A stretch of 64,000 bases of DNA from Aliiglaciecola sp. CAU 1673 (GCF_029223185.1 NZ_JARHUG010000010.1:62001-126000), one strand, 5' to 3'. Counted from the stretch's first letter, positions 1 to 9,361 are shown. Numbers and translations: made by a program. Notes: generated by a model from the letters alone, not told the origin.

Positions 1-378
1 TTGACATTCGCGGTGGGGATACGGCTTTTTATTCATCGTATCGGCGAAATGAAACGCCAGCATATTCATCCCCAAGCGGTTGCTACCTCTGCCCAGCGAG
101 CCGAACGCCTCACAGACTCCCGCGCCTCTGACAATTACAACCATCTGTTCGAGTTGCCGGTACTGTTTTATCTACTTTGCATCTTGGCGATTATCACAAA
201 CCAGATCCCAGGTTGGTTAACCCTTTGTGCTTGGGTCTTTGTGGTACTTAGGGTGATCCACAGTGTTATCCAATGTACTTATAACAAAGTGGTGCACCGG
301 TTTATGGCATTCCTGGCCGGCTTCTTATTACTATTCGGTATGTGGCTGGGCTTTGCACTCCAATTCATCGGCAGCTGA
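1..378 (+). CDS. MAPEG family membrane protein (5'-truncated)
   Basis: The reading frame is already open at base 1, so the true start and the first membrane segment probably lie upstream of the window. The 125 visible residues carry the MAPEG pattern: a conserved loop (RASDNYNHLFELPVLFYLL) followed by three hydrophobic segments at about residues 53-67, 71-88 and 102-122. MAPEG proteins are small four-helix membrane proteins related to glutathione S-transferases and eicosanoid enzymes; the substrate of bacterial members such as this is unknown. It ends 72 bases before the parvulin gene on the same strand. The family call is firm, the function is not. Confidence 0.8.
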   Translation: MTFAVGIRLFIHRIGEMKRQHIHPQAVATSAQRAERLTDSRASDNYNHLFELPVLFYLLCILAIITNQIPGWLTLCAWVFVVLRVIHSVIQCTYNKVVHRFMAFLAGFLLLFGMWLGFALQFIGS

Positions 379-450
379 ACAATACAGGGCTTTGACAGGC
401 CTTCTGTCTCAAGTAGCATGGGCCCTTAGTTTCATAAGAGAGAAATTACT

Positions 451-732
451 ATGGCAAGAGTCGCTGCCGCCCTGCATATCCTGGTAAAAACAGAGAATGA
501 GTGCCAGGAACTGAAGAAAAAGCTGGAAAAAGGCGCTAACTTTCAGCAACTGGCCAAACAATTCTCTACCTGCCCTTCTGGCAAAAAAGGCGGTGATTTA
601 GGCGAATTTAAACAGGGACAGATGGTGAAAGCCTTCGATAAAGCCGTTTTTAGTGGCCCAGAATTGGTTGTGCAGGGTCCTGTCAAAACCCAGTTTGGTT
701 ATCATCTGATTAAGGTCTTATATAAGCGCTGA
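451..732 (+). CDS. ppiC: Parvulin-type peptidylprolyl isomerase, PpiC-like
   Basis: A 93-residue single-domain parvulin without signal peptide, so cytoplasmic. It should catalyse cis-trans isomerisation of prolyl bonds. Visible family hallmarks are the N-terminal AALHILVKT strand, the [23 protein letters not shown] segment (residues about 31-53) with the catalytic-site Cys and Gly-Gly turn, and the C-terminal [13 protein letters not shown] motif containing the conserved HLIKV strand. Length matches E. coli PpiC (93 aa). The ATG start has an AGAGAG Shine-Dalgarno-like stretch about 10 bases upstream. High confidence. Confidence 0.92.
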   Translation: MARVAAALHILVKTENECQELKKKLEKGANFQQLAKQFSTCPSGKKGGDLGEFKQGQMVKAFDKAVFSGPELVVQGPVKTQFGYHLIKVLYKR

Positions 733-976
733 CATTGAGTTTTTGCGCGACGACGTAACGCACTTTGCCTGCGGCCCGACTATTTAATGCTGGTTATTCT
801 GAGGTCGAGAAAATTACTCCCAGAAGTCTCTGTTTACGCCAAGATTCTATAGGGGGAGGCAGTTTTCACTGCTAAGATTTGAAGCGATATAAGCAATGGA
901 TGGTATACATCATCATGGCGTCTTCGATTAAGCGATGTAACTCCGAAAACGTTGCCAATTTTCGGGATAATCAAGC

Positions 977-2260
977 GTGAAGTTGATTAGGCATTTCGCG
1001 ACATTAACCTATTTGCTCCTGAGTATTCTGACCATCATCCTGCTGGTCTGGCAGCATCTGGGGATGAATATTACTTACCGGGTGTTCCCCAACCCGGATA
1101 TTGGCATCAGCATCTTTAATGACGATGTCAATGGAGGCCTTTCTGAGTCAGATTTGCATCTGCAAAACGGTACCATTTTGCTGGATTGTGAGGTGATTGC
1201 GAACGGCCTGACACATCCGTTTTGTGGCATCAATCTGTCGTTGGGCGAACCCGGCAATGAATGGGATCTGAGCGACTTCACGCAGATGAAAATCAGGTTA
1301 TCGATGACCTCCTCCCCCCCCGACACCTTGATGATCTACCTGGTCAATCAGGAACAAAACGACGATGGCACATCGCGCGAACGTGCCAATCTTCGGACCT
1401 TGTCACCCAGTACAAAGCTTATCGATGTACTTATTCCGATGAACAGCTTTCATGTACCATCCTGGTGGATCTTATTGCATCCCGACGGCAAACAAAGCAG
1501 CCACGTTCAGTTGGACAAGGTGTCAGATCTTCGGGTTACCACAGGTGACGCTACGGTTAGCCGTCAGGCCAAAATACAGATTGAGAACATCCAGATTAGC
1601 GGCAAATGGGTGTCTTCCGGCACGTTGTATCTGGCCCTGTTAAGCCTGTGGGTACTGACCAGCCTGAGCTATAGCGCGATTGGCATATATCAGTTGTATA
1701 CCAACGCCAAGCGTTCCCAATCCCGGGCCGCTGAGTTACAAGAAATTAATCAATTCCTCAGTATTGAGAAAAATAAATACGAATCCATGGCAAAGACCGA
1801 TCCCTTAACCGGCGCACTAAACCGGGCCGGTCTCAGAGATGTGCTGGACAAGGCAGTTCAGCGCTTGCTGGAGAGAAAACGTAGAAGCAGTTTGCTAATG
1901 CTAGACATCGACCACTTCAAGCAACTAAACGATAGCTATGGCCATGATGTGGGCGACAAGGCATTGATGGAATTGGTGAGACTGATTCAACTACATACCC
2001 GGGATGGTGATTTTCTGGCACGATGGGGCGGCGAAGAGTTTGCCTTGATCTGCCTTAATACCAATATCGCTTCAGCGTTAAAACTGGCCGAGAAAATACG
2101 TAGCACTATTATGCAAACCCCTTTGGCCGGGCATTATCTAACCTGTAGTATTGGAGTCTGTGAGCTTAAATCCGCGGATATACAACAGTGGTTTAAGCTC
2201 GCTGACCAGGCGCTGTATCAAGCAAAGGCCCAAGGACGGAATCAGGTAATAGTGGCGTAA
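977..2260 (+). CDS. Membrane-anchored diguanylate cyclase with periplasmic sensor domain
   Basis: A 427-residue protein that should make cyclic di-GMP from two GTP. Order: cytoplasmic tip, transmembrane helix about 8-28, a periplasmic domain of about 185 residues, second transmembrane helix about 214-240, a short coiled linker, then a C-terminal GGDEF domain. The active-site loop reads RWGGEEF, and an RxxD inhibitory site (RDGD) lies five residues before it, so product inhibition is expected. The periplasmic part is rich in beta-strand patterns and resembles carbohydrate-binding or CIA30-like sandwiches, but this is only an impression. The start is GTG, preceded by a 244-base gap in which no gene was found. 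Its signal and target process are unknown. Confidence 0.88.
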   Translation: MKLIRHFATLTYLLLSILTIILLVWQHLGMNITYRVFPNPDIGISIFNDDVNGGLSESDLHLQNGTILLDCEVIANGLTHPFCGINLSLGEPGNEWDLSDFTQMKIRLSMTSSPPDTLMIYLVNQEQNDDGTSRERANLRTLSPSTKLIDVLIPMNSFHVPSWWILLHPDGKQSSHVQLDKVSDLRVTTGDATVSRQAKIQIENIQISGKWVSSGTLYLALLSLWVLTSLSYSAIGIYQLYTNAKRSQSRAAELQEINQFLSIEKNKYESMAKTDPLTGALNRAGLRDVLDKAVQRLLERKRRSSLLMLDIDHFKQLNDSYGHDVGDKALMELVRLIQLHTRDGDFLARWGGEEFALICLNTNIASALKLAEKIRSTIMQTPLAGHYLTCSIGVCELKSADIQQWFKLADQALYQAKAQGRNQVIVA

Positions 2261-2291
2261 AAGAGGCACTTCATCGGCATTTTTGCTGTTA

Positions 2292-2312
2292 CACCTGGCT
2301 ACTTGCCAGGTG
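2292..2312. other. Perfect 8-bp hairpin between convergent genes
   Basis: CACCTGGC and GCCAGGTG flank a five-base loop, in the gap between the convergent diguanylate cyclase and VF530-type genes. No U-tract follows on either strand, so it is not a canonical intrinsic terminator, but its position suggests a role in 3'-end formation. Confidence 0.4.
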
Positions 2313-2342
2313 CGGTTGGACTGTCTAATCGGACTCAGCCTC

Positions 2343-2837
2343 TCACTTCTTCCATTTTGCCCATGGGTCATCCCCTCCTTCTGAAGAGCGTGCCGCTTGG
2401 TTTCGTGATGGGCTTGGGGCCCAACTCCCAGCAGATTTATTTCCCCTTGGCTTGTCACCACGCCCAAAGGCGGCGGCTTTGGCCGCACGCTTTTCACGCA
2501 AACGTTCTGCATCTTCCAAACTCAGTTCTGCCGGCTCGCCTGGGACTTGATCATCGGGAATAACCCGATCCCTGGGGGGCAACTCGAACTGGCTGGCCGA
2601 GGCCCGGGGCAGGCTTTTAAATTGATACAGATAGAAGGCTTCGACCTTCTCTCGCGCCCAGTCGGTTTTCTTTAAAAACTTGACACTGGAATCGATACTG
2701 GGATTGGTCTTAAAACAGTTGATATTCAAATAAGCAAACAGGATCTCAAAGCCGTAGTGATCGACGATTTCAGTCAGCAGTTGCTTAAGGCTAAGACCAT
2801 GCAGGGGATTGTTTTTGTAATTAATGTCGTCGTTCAT
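2343..2837 (-). CDS. VF530 (DUF2132) family protein
   Basis: A 164-residue cytoplasmic protein. The first 75 residues match the small VF530 family, a helical putative DNA-binding fold: [20 protein letters not shown] followed by a [30 protein letters not shown] pattern. The C-terminal half is charged, low in complexity (runs of Arg, Lys, Ala and Ser) and ends WAKWKK, suggesting a disordered nucleic-acid-binding tail. I placed the start at the ATG at 2837, where family homology begins; the frame stays open upstream to 2897. It converges with the diguanylate cyclase gene. The biological role is not established for the family. Confidence 0.8.
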   Translation of the reverse strand: MNDDINYKNNPLHGLSLKQLLTEIVDHYGFEILFAYLNINCFKTNPSIDSSVKFLKKTDWAREKVEAFYLYQFKSLPRASASQFELPPRDRVIPDDQVPGEPAELSLEDAERLREKRAAKAAAFGRGDKPRGNKSAGSWAPSPSRNQAARSSEGGDDPWAKWKK

Positions 2838-2998
2838 ATCAGCAGAAAAGTATGGGCAATTGATGCGTCTATTGTACCTGTTTAAGCGCATCAACATACA
2901 GCCAATAACACAACACTTCTTATTACAATTTTAGGCTTTCTGGCAGCGCCTTAATTAGGGAATACTCAGACCTTGTGTTAGCAAAGCAGGATAAATGG

Positions 2999-4642
2999 AT
3001 GATAAAAGCACGATGGACAATGGCACTACTGGCCCTTTTTGTTTGTAATCACCCTGCCCTTTCGCAGCCAATGTCGGGCGCCAAATGGCGGGAAGATTTG
3101 CAAGCATTGCAACAAGGCATTAGAAGCAACCATGTGGCCCCTTTTACCCATCTTAAGCCGCAACAACTGCAGGACGCTATCGACAGCCTGTCTCAGCGTG
3201 TAGACACTCTCAACCAAGAGCAAATGCTATTGGAAATAGGCGCCATCGTGGCGCTGATGCAAGACGGCCATTCATTTGTCGCGGGTATGCATCCATTAAT
3301 TGAAGATCTCACCGGTAAGCCCATGCGCTTTGCCAGCTTACCCATACGTCTGTATCAATTCAGTGACGGCGTTTTTATTACCCATGCCCATCAATCGCAG
3401 CAACAATATGTAGGCGCCAAGGTGCTAACTGTTGAAGGCATGGCAATAAAGACATGCATGGACAAGGTGGTCCAGAGTTTTCCAAGCGAAAATGCCCTGT
3501 CCAGGCAATTATTGGCCGCCAGAGCTTTAACCCTTCCCGCGGCGGTGCAACATTATTGTCAGGGACAACCCCAGCAAGTCACTTTCGAATTACAAACAGT
3601 ACGCGGTAAAGAGCGCGTCAGCTTCCCGGCAACCGACGCATTTCCCCATCAGGTACAGGGCATTATTGACGACCCGGCGTGGCGAGCCGCCATTAAAGAA
3701 GGCATAAAGCCTGATTATCTGCGCCATGCCAATCAATTGTTCTGGCATCGTCAAATCGGAAAAAAGCTGTATGTGCAGATTAACCAAATCAAAGATGATA
3801 AGAACAAGGCGCTGCTGGACTACATCGACGACGTTGCCGCATTGGTGCACCAGCAGAACATCAGCCATCTGATATTGGACTTACGTCTTAATCCTGGCGG
3901 TGAAACCGACTATGTAGCCGAAATCGTTAAAAGACTGGCGGTGCTTCCCACTAATCAAACAGAGCATTTCTTTGTGCTGATTGGCCGGCGCACCTTCTCT
4001 GCTGCGCAATTACTGAGCACGGCATTAGAACAATATACCCATGCCCTGTTTATTGGTGAGCCCACCGGCAGCAAAGTGCACTTTTTTGCCAATAGCCGTC
4101 AGAACCTGGTGTTGCCCAACAGTCAATTGCCCCTGTATCTGTCCACCAGCCGCTGGCAACTGACCAATATGCGTGATTCCCGTCAATATCTGGCACCGCA
4201 GTATTATGCGCCTTTGAGTTTCACGCAGTTTCAAGCCAACCAGGACCCGGTCTTGGAAGCGGCCCTAAATTTCCCCGGCCTGGTGGATTTTGATGCAGAG
4301 ATATTGGCGATTCTCGACGGCAAAGCTTATCAGCATCAGGATTTTGTCGCGCAATTCCGCCAGTTTAAAGCGCAGTTATCCAACCGCTACCGCGATACAG
4401 AAACGAACATAAACGACTTAGGCTATTTTCTGATTGAACAAGGCAAATTGAAGGAGGCAAATGCTCTTTTTGCCTATAACGTTGAGGATTATCCCGATTC
4501 AGCCAATGCCCTGGACAGCCTGGCCGAGAGCTTTTTACTTCTGGGCGATAAGCAGCAGGCTATTCACTACTACCAGGTAGCATTAGAAAAAGATCCCCAC
4601 TTTGACAATGCTGCGAAGATGCTGAAAACGCTATCGCTGTAG
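2999..4642 (+). CDS. Exported S41 family peptidase with C-terminal TPRs
   Basis: A 547-residue protein with a clear signal peptide (about residues 1-23, cleavage near ALSQ). The middle resembles tail-specific/tricorn-type S41 proteases: the LILDLRLNPGG strand (around residue 290) and a GRRTFSAAQ segment whose Ser sits where the family nucleophile lies. No PDZ domain is obvious. The last 100 residues form two TPR-like helical pairs (LAESFLLLGDKQQAIHYYQ), suggesting a partner protein. The ATG at 2999 is preferred because an AGG lies 8 bases upstream and the signal peptide begins there; a GTG at 2975 is possible. Periplasmic proteolysis is likely; the substrate is unknown. Confidence 0.82.
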   Translation: MIKARWTMALLALFVCNHPALSQPMSGAKWREDLQALQQGIRSNHVAPFTHLKPQQLQDAIDSLSQRVDTLNQEQMLLEIGAIVALMQDGHSFVAGMHPLIEDLTGKPMRFASLPIRLYQFSDGVFITHAHQSQQQYVGAKVLTVEGMAIKTCMDKVVQSFPSENALSRQLLAARALTLPAAVQHYCQGQPQQVTFELQTVRGKERVSFPATDAFPHQVQGIIDDPAWRAAIKEGIKPDYLRHANQLFWHRQIGKKLYVQINQIKDDKNKALLDYIDDVAALVHQQNISHLILDLRLNPGGETDYVAEIVKRLAVLPTNQTEHFFVLIGRRTFSAAQLLSTALEQYTHALFIGEPTGSKVHFFANSRQNLVLPNSQLPLYLSTSRWQLTNMRDSRQYLAPQYYAPLSFTQFQANQDPVLEAALNFPGLVDFDAEILAILDGKAYQHQDFVAQFRQFKAQLSNRYRDTETNINDLGYFLIEQGKLKEANALFAYNVEDYPDSANALDSLAESFLLLGDKQQAIHYYQVALEKDPHFDNAAKMLKTLSL

Positions 4643-4663
4643 CAGCAGCTGACGATATTTTCG

Positions 4664-5386
4664 CTAAGGTCTTGCTGCGGATTGGGCTAACGCTTTGGTA
4701 TGCAGCAGCAAGGCCTGGTCCCCCGATGCGCCATGACCTGGAACAACTAATTGAATTTGTGGGTATTTGTCCATCACCCTGGCCAACGAGCCCGGCCAGC
4801 TTTCTATCACCGCTTCTCCTGTGTAGCCTAGGTTTTTGGCTTCCAAACTTTTAACCAGGCAGCCACCGAATAAAATCTTAGACTCGGGTACCCAAACCAC
4901 AATGTTATCCAGGCTATGACCGGCGCCTGGATAAAAGACCTGGATTCTTCCGTCTGCCAGAGTCATCTCCTCTGTGCTGAACGTCTGAGTCGCCAATGCT
5001 TTACCTTTTGCTTTGAGTTGCGCATTGGTAAGGGCCGATGCATAGGTTGGGATAGCGCGGGCATTCAGCCAGGCGATCCCTGCGGATCTGTCTTCATGGG
5101 AATGGGTAGAGAGGCTGGCGACCAGCTCAAAGCCTTGCGCCTGGATCCAATCAACAATCTCCTCAGTGACGCTTTCAGACCAAGGGGTGTCAATAAGATA
5201 GGCGTTATTGTCATCGACAATGATCAGGCCGTTAGCATCCACCAGGCCAAAACCCTTTACCTCTTGATAGGAAATATGTTGGTAGACACCTTCGGCAATC
5301 TGTTTAACTTGTAGCGCCGGGATGGCTTCTTGGGCATATAGACTAGAGGTGGCTACTAAAAGCAAAAGGTTAAATAACCAACGCAT
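4664..5386 (-). CDS. Subclass B1 metallo-beta-lactamase, IMP-like
   Basis: A 240-residue periplasmic zinc hydrolase with signal peptide (cleavage about A18). All B1 metal ligands are present: HSHED gives His95, His97 and Asp99, His157 lies in GAGHSLDN, Cys176 in GGCLVK and His218 in VPGHG. Lys179, the substrate-carboxylate-binding residue of B1 enzymes, and an Asn at 185 in the active-site loop are also kept. Stretches such as ARAIPTYASALTN and KILFGGC are close to those of IMP-type enzymes. It should hydrolyse beta-lactams, probably including carbapenems; activity is inferred. A good RBS (AAGGAAG) precedes the ATG. It is a lone gene downstream of the prp operon terminator with no integron or IS nearby, so it looks like a resident chromosomal gene. 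Confidence 0.9.
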   Translation of the reverse strand: MRWLFNLLLLVATSSLYAQEAIPALQVKQIAEGVYQHISYQEVKGFGLVDANGLIIVDDNNAYLIDTPWSESVTEEIVDWIQAQGFELVASLSTHSHEDRSAGIAWLNARAIPTYASALTNAQLKAKGKALATQTFSTEEMTLADGRIQVFYPGAGHSLDNIVVWVPESKILFGGCLVKSLEAKNLGYTGEAVIESWPGSLARVMDKYPQIQLVVPGHGASGDQALLLHTKALAQSAARP

Positions 5387-5413
5387 ACTTCTTCCTTTTT
5401 CTAATGCAGAAAA

Positions 5414-5440
5414 CTAAAAAAAGACTGCCGAGGCAGTCTT
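5414..5440 (-). terminator. Intrinsic terminator of the prp operon
   Basis: AAGACTGCC and GGCAGTCTT form a 9-bp stem with a tiny loop (5421-5440). On the minus strand it is followed by a run of seven T residues (5414-5420), 20 bases after the prpF stop codon. It ends the propionate operon before the beta-lactamase gene. Confidence 0.9.
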
Positions 5441-5460
5441 TTAATTCGTTAAATACGCTC

Positions 5461-6651
5461 CTAAATCACATCACCGGGTACCCGTACCTGACCTTCCATC
5501 AGCACCCTGGCGCTTCTGCTCATTATGGCTTTGGTGACTGTCCAGTCGCCATTAACCTGTTTGGCCTCTGCGCCAACCCGCAAAGTGCCTGACGGGTGAC
5601 CGAAGACCACCGCTTCGCGCTCACCGCCGCCGGCAGCCAGGTTCACCAAAGTACCGGGAATGGCCGCGGCGGTACCGATAGCTACCGCTGCCGTGCCCAT
5701 CATGGCATGGTGCAATTTACCCATGGATAAAGCCCGCACCAACAAATCGATCTCCTGCGCTTTTACCTGTTTTCCGCTGGAAGCCAGATAGTCCTTGGGC
5801 GACGCCACAAAAGCAATCTTAGGCGTATGAGCACGGGCGGCAGCTTCTTCCACTTTGCCGATCAAGCCCATTTTAATCGCCCCATAGGCGCGCAGGGTTT
5901 CAAATTTGGCCAGCGCCTGGGCATCGCCGTTAATGGCTTCCTGCAACTCGGAGCCGGTATAGCCGATATCTGCCGCATTGACAAAAATGGTCGGGATTCC
6001 CGCATTAATCAGGGTGGCTTTAAGGGTACCGAATCCGGGCACCTCCAACTCGTCCACCAAATTGCCGGTGGGGAACATGGCACCACCGCCGTCTTCATCA
6101 TCGGCAGCCGGATCCAGGAACTCGATTTGCACTTCGGCGGCTGGAAAGGTCACCCCATCCAGCTCAAAATCGCCGGTTTCCTGCACGTCGCCGTTGGTTA
6201 TGGGCACATGGGCGATAATGGTTTTTTGAATATTGGCCTGCCAGATCCGCACGGTACAAATACCGTTTTCCGGGATCTTGCCCTTATCCACCAGGCCGTT
6301 ACTAATAGCAAAAGCCCCGACTGCGGCGGTTAAATTACCGCAGTTACCACTCCAATCGATAAAGGGCTTATCAATGGCCACCTGGCCAAACAGATAATCC
6401 ACATCGTGGTCGGCTTTGTTGCTTTTACTTAAAATCACCGTCTTGGAGGTACTGGAGGTGGCCCCGCCCATGCCATCGGTATGCTTGGCATATGGATCCG
6501 GGCTGCCAATCACGCGCAGTAATAGTGCGTCTCGCGCCTTACCCGGCACCTGCGCCGCCTCTGGCAGATCCAGCAGATTGAAGAAAACACCTTTAGACGT
6601 ACCGCCTCGCATATAGGTGGCAGGTATACGAATTTGTGGTTTGTGGCTCAT
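5461..6651 (-). CDS. prpF: 2-methylaconitate cis-trans isomerase PrpF
   Basis: A 396-residue cytoplasmic enzyme of the PrpF/diaminopimelate-epimerase fold. It isomerises the trans-2-methylaconitate produced by AcnD to the cis form that aconitases can hydrate, so it works with AcnD in place of PrpD in the 2-methylcitrate cycle. Hallmarks are the N-terminal RGGTSKGVFF motif, DPYAKHTDGMGGATSSTSK, the SGNCGNLTAAVGAFA motif holding the conserved active-site Cys, and GKLHHAMMGTAAVAIGTAAA near the C-terminus. It is the last gene of the operon, separated from acnD by a palindromic repeat and followed by a strong terminator. Confidence 0.96.
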   Translation of the reverse strand: MSHKPQIRIPATYMRGGTSKGVFFNLLDLPEAAQVPGKARDALLLRVIGSPDPYAKHTDGMGGATSSTSKTVILSKSNKADHDVDYLFGQVAIDKPFIDWSGNCGNLTAAVGAFAISNGLVDKGKIPENGICTVRIWQANIQKTIIAHVPITNGDVQETGDFELDGVTFPAAEVQIEFLDPAADDEDGGGAMFPTGNLVDELEVPGFGTLKATLINAGIPTIFVNAADIGYTGSELQEAINGDAQALAKFETLRAYGAIKMGLIGKVEEAAARAHTPKIAFVASPKDYLASSGKQVKAQEIDLLVRALSMGKLHHAMMGTAAVAIGTAAAIPGTLVNLAAGGGEREAVVFGHPSGTLRVGAEAKQVNGDWTVTKAIMSRSARVLMEGQVRVPGDVI

Positions 6652-6671
6652 TGTCTATTCCAAATTTATTT

Positions 6672-6740
6672 ACCACAGAGACACGGAGGTCACAGAGATT
6701 TTCTAATGGGCTTCTCTGTGCTCTCTGTGTCTCCGTGGTT
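6672..6740. repeat. Palindromic CACAGAG repeat, copy 1 (acnD-prpF gap)
   Basis: A 69-base element whose left arm begins ACCACAGAGACACGGAG and whose right arm ends CTCCGTGGT, so transcripts can fold into a long imperfect hairpin. It fills most of the gap between prpF and acnD. Near-identical copies lie in the other prp gaps at 9362, 10599 (degenerate) and 10720. Confidence 0.9.
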
Positions 6741-6743
6741 CAA

Positions 6744-9335
6744 TCAGGCCTTTTCCGCTTCTAGGAAATCCTGGGCAAAACGCTGCAACACCCCACCGGC
6801 CTCGTAGATGGACACCTCTTCGGCGGTATCTAAGCGGCAAGTCACCGGCACTTCCAGGCTTTCGCCGTTTTGACGTTGAATGACCAATGTCAGCGTGGTG
6901 CCAGGCTTACGCTCTCCCACCACATCGAAGGTTTCGGTGCCGTCGATATTCAGGGTATTGCGATTAGTGCCGGGCTTAAATTCAAGCGGCAACACGCCCA
7001 TACCTATCAGATTGGTGCGGTGAATACGCTCAAAGCCTTCGGCGACAATGGCTTCTACACCGGCCAGGCGCACACCTTTGGCGGCCCAGTCACGGGACGA
7101 GCCCTGACCGTAATCGGCGCCGGCGATAATGCACAGGGGCTGCTTACGCTGCATATAGGTTTCGATGGCTTCCCACATACGCATCACTTTGCCTTCGGGC
7201 TCTACCCGGGCCAATGAGCCCTGTTTTACCTTACCGTCTTCAACCACCATCTCGTTAAAGAGTTTGGGGTTGGCAAAGGTGGCGCGCTGGGCGGTTAAAT
7301 GATCGCCGCGGTGAGTGGCGTAGGAGTTAAAATCTTCCTCCGGCAGGCCCATCTTGGCCAGGTATTCACCGGCGGCGCTATCCAGCAAAATAGCGTTAGA
7401 AGGCGACAGGTGATCGGTGGTGATATTATCCCCCAGCACTGCCAGTGGGCGCATGCCTTTTAGAGTACGCTCGGCCGCCAGTGCCCCTTCCCAGTAGGGC
7501 GGGCGACGGATATAGGTACTTTGCGGCCGCCAGTCATAGAGCGGGCTAATGTTTTGTCCGTAATCGACCTGGATATCGAACATGGGGTCGTAGACCTTAC
7601 GGAAATGCTCTGGCTTGACCGACTCTTTGATCACCGCATCGATTTCTTCATCCGTTGGCCAGATATCTTTTAAGGTCACCGGTTGGCCGTCTGCGTCATA
7701 ACCCAGCGCGTCTTTTTCAATATCAAAACGCACGGTACCGGCAATGGCATAGGCCACCACCAGCGGCGGAGAGGCCAAAAATGCCTGCTTGGCATAGGGG
7801 TGAATACGACCGTCAAAGTTACGGTTACCGGAAAGTACCGCGGTGGCGTACAGGTCACGCTCAATCACTTCCTGCTGGATTTTCGGATCCAGTGCGCCGC
7901 TCATACCGTTACAGGTGGTACAGGCAAAAGCGACAATGCCAAAGCCGAGTTTTTCAAGCTCAGTCAACAGCTTAGCTTCTTCCAGATAGAGCTGAACCGC
8001 TTTGGAGCCTGGGGCTAAGGAGGTCTTTACCCAGGGTTTGCGGGTCAGTCCCTTGGCATTGGCGTTACGGGCCAGCAAGCCGGCGGCAATCACGTTTCTG
8101 GGGTTACTGGTGTTAGTACAGCTGGTAATGGCGGCGATAATACAAGCACCGTCCGGCATTTGTCCGGGCACTTCTTCCCACTTAGCAGCAATGCCACGAC
8201 TGGCCAGATCCTTAGTGGGCAGCTTGGCGTGAGGGTTGGACGGCCCGGCCATGGTGCGCTCCACGGATGACAAGTCAAAGTGCAATACGCGCTCATACTG
8301 GGCGTTTGCCATACCATCGGCCCACAGGCCGGATTGCTTGGCATAGGTTTCCACCAGTTTCACCTGCTTTTCTTCACGGCCGGTCAGGCGCAGATAGTCC
8401 AGGGTTTGCTGGTCGATATAAAACATGGCCGCGGTGGCACCATATTCGGGGGTCATATTGGAAATAGTGGCGCGATCGCCGAGGGTCAGGGCCGATGCCC
8501 CTTCGCCAAAGAATTCCAGATAAGCCCCCACGACCCGCTCTTTACGTAAAAACTCGGTAATCGCCAGTACGATATCGGTGGCGGTAATGCCGGGTTTTGG
8601 CTTGCCGGTCAGCTCCACGCCGACAATATCGGGCAGGCGCATCCAGCAGGCGCGTCCCAACATCACACTTTCCGCTTCCAAACCGCCCACACCCACGGCA
8701 ATAACACCAAGGGCATCCACATGAGGGGTATGGCTGTCGGTACCGACTAAGGTATCGGGGAAGGCCACGCCGTCTTTGGTGAAGATAACCGGCGACATCT
8801 TCTCAAGGTTAATCTGGTGCATAATGCCGTTACCGGGAGGGATCACATCGACGTTTTTAAAGGCGGTCTTGGTCCAGTTGATAAAGTGGAATCTGTCTTC
8901 GTTGCGACGCTCTTCCACCACACGGTTTTTCTCAAAGGCGTCTTTTTCAAACCCGGCGTGCTCCACCGCCAAGCTGTGATCCACAATCAACTGTGTGGGC
9001 ACCACGGGATTAACCTTAGCCGGATCGCCACCTTTTTCGGCGATGGCGTCACGCAGGCCGGCCAAATCCACCAAGGCTGTCTGACCAAGAATATCGTGGC
9101 ACACCACACGGGCCGGAAACCAGGGGAAATCCAGATCCCGTTTACGCTCTATCAACTGGCGTAGGTAATCATTGAGTTTTTCAGGCTCTGCCCGGCGCAC
9201 CAGGTTTTCTGCATGGACCTTGGAGGTATAAGGCAGCCTGTCATAGGCACCGGGGGCAATGGCTTCTACCGCCGCACGGGTGTCGAAATAATCGAGATCC
9301 GATCCCGGCAGTTTTTTTCTAAATTCTGTGTTCAT
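6744..9335 (-). CDS. acnD: Fe/S-dependent 2-methylisocitrate dehydratase AcnD
   Basis: An 863-residue aconitase-family enzyme that dehydrates 2-methylcitrate to 2-methylaconitate, the step carried out by PrpD in enterobacteria. The [4Fe-4S] ligand regions are visible (AITSCTNTSNP and FACTTCNGMSG), with other aconitase motifs such as GTDSHTPHVDALG and GDNITTDHLSPS. The AcnD assignment over plain AcnA rests on its length, the prpC neighbour upstream and prpF downstream, since AcnD requires PrpF. It is third in the operon's enzyme order prpB-prpC-acnD-prpF. High confidence. Confidence 0.96.
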   Translation of the reverse strand: MNTEFRKKLPGSDLDYFDTRAAVEAIAPGAYDRLPYTSKVHAENLVRRAEPEKLNDYLRQLIERKRDLDFPWFPARVVCHDILGQTALVDLAGLRDAIAEKGGDPAKVNPVVPTQLIVDHSLAVEHAGFEKDAFEKNRVVEERRNEDRFHFINWTKTAFKNVDVIPPGNGIMHQINLEKMSPVIFTKDGVAFPDTLVGTDSHTPHVDALGVIAVGVGGLEAESVMLGRACWMRLPDIVGVELTGKPKPGITATDIVLAITEFLRKERVVGAYLEFFGEGASALTLGDRATISNMTPEYGATAAMFYIDQQTLDYLRLTGREEKQVKLVETYAKQSGLWADGMANAQYERVLHFDLSSVERTMAGPSNPHAKLPTKDLASRGIAAKWEEVPGQMPDGACIIAAITSCTNTSNPRNVIAAGLLARNANAKGLTRKPWVKTSLAPGSKAVQLYLEEAKLLTELEKLGFGIVAFACTTCNGMSGALDPKIQQEVIERDLYATAVLSGNRNFDGRIHPYAKQAFLASPPLVVAYAIAGTVRFDIEKDALGYDADGQPVTLKDIWPTDEEIDAVIKESVKPEHFRKVYDPMFDIQVDYGQNISPLYDWRPQSTYIRRPPYWEGALAAERTLKGMRPLAVLGDNITTDHLSPSNAILLDSAAGEYLAKMGLPEEDFNSYATHRGDHLTAQRATFANPKLFNEMVVEDGKVKQGSLARVEPEGKVMRMWEAIETYMQRKQPLCIIAGADYGQGSSRDWAAKGVRLAGVEAIVAEGFERIHRTNLIGMGVLPLEFKPGTNRNTLNIDGTETFDVVGERKPGTTLTLVIQRQNGESLEVPVTCRLDTAEEVSIYEAGGVLQRFAQDFLEAEKA

Positions 9336-9361
9336 TTTTGACTCCGTGATTGGAGAAATTC

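Noticed and set aside
2292-2312. Hairpin as an intrinsic terminator
   Set aside because: Perfect stem but no U-tract on either strand; kept as an unclassified hairpin only.
4664-5386. Beta-lactamase gene as part of a mobile element
   Set aside because: No attC-like site, inverted repeats, transposase or integrase is visible around it.
5827-6333. Plus-strand open frame of 168 codons opposite prpF
   Set aside because: Antisense shadow of a well-conserved enzyme gene; no recognisable protein pattern or RBS.
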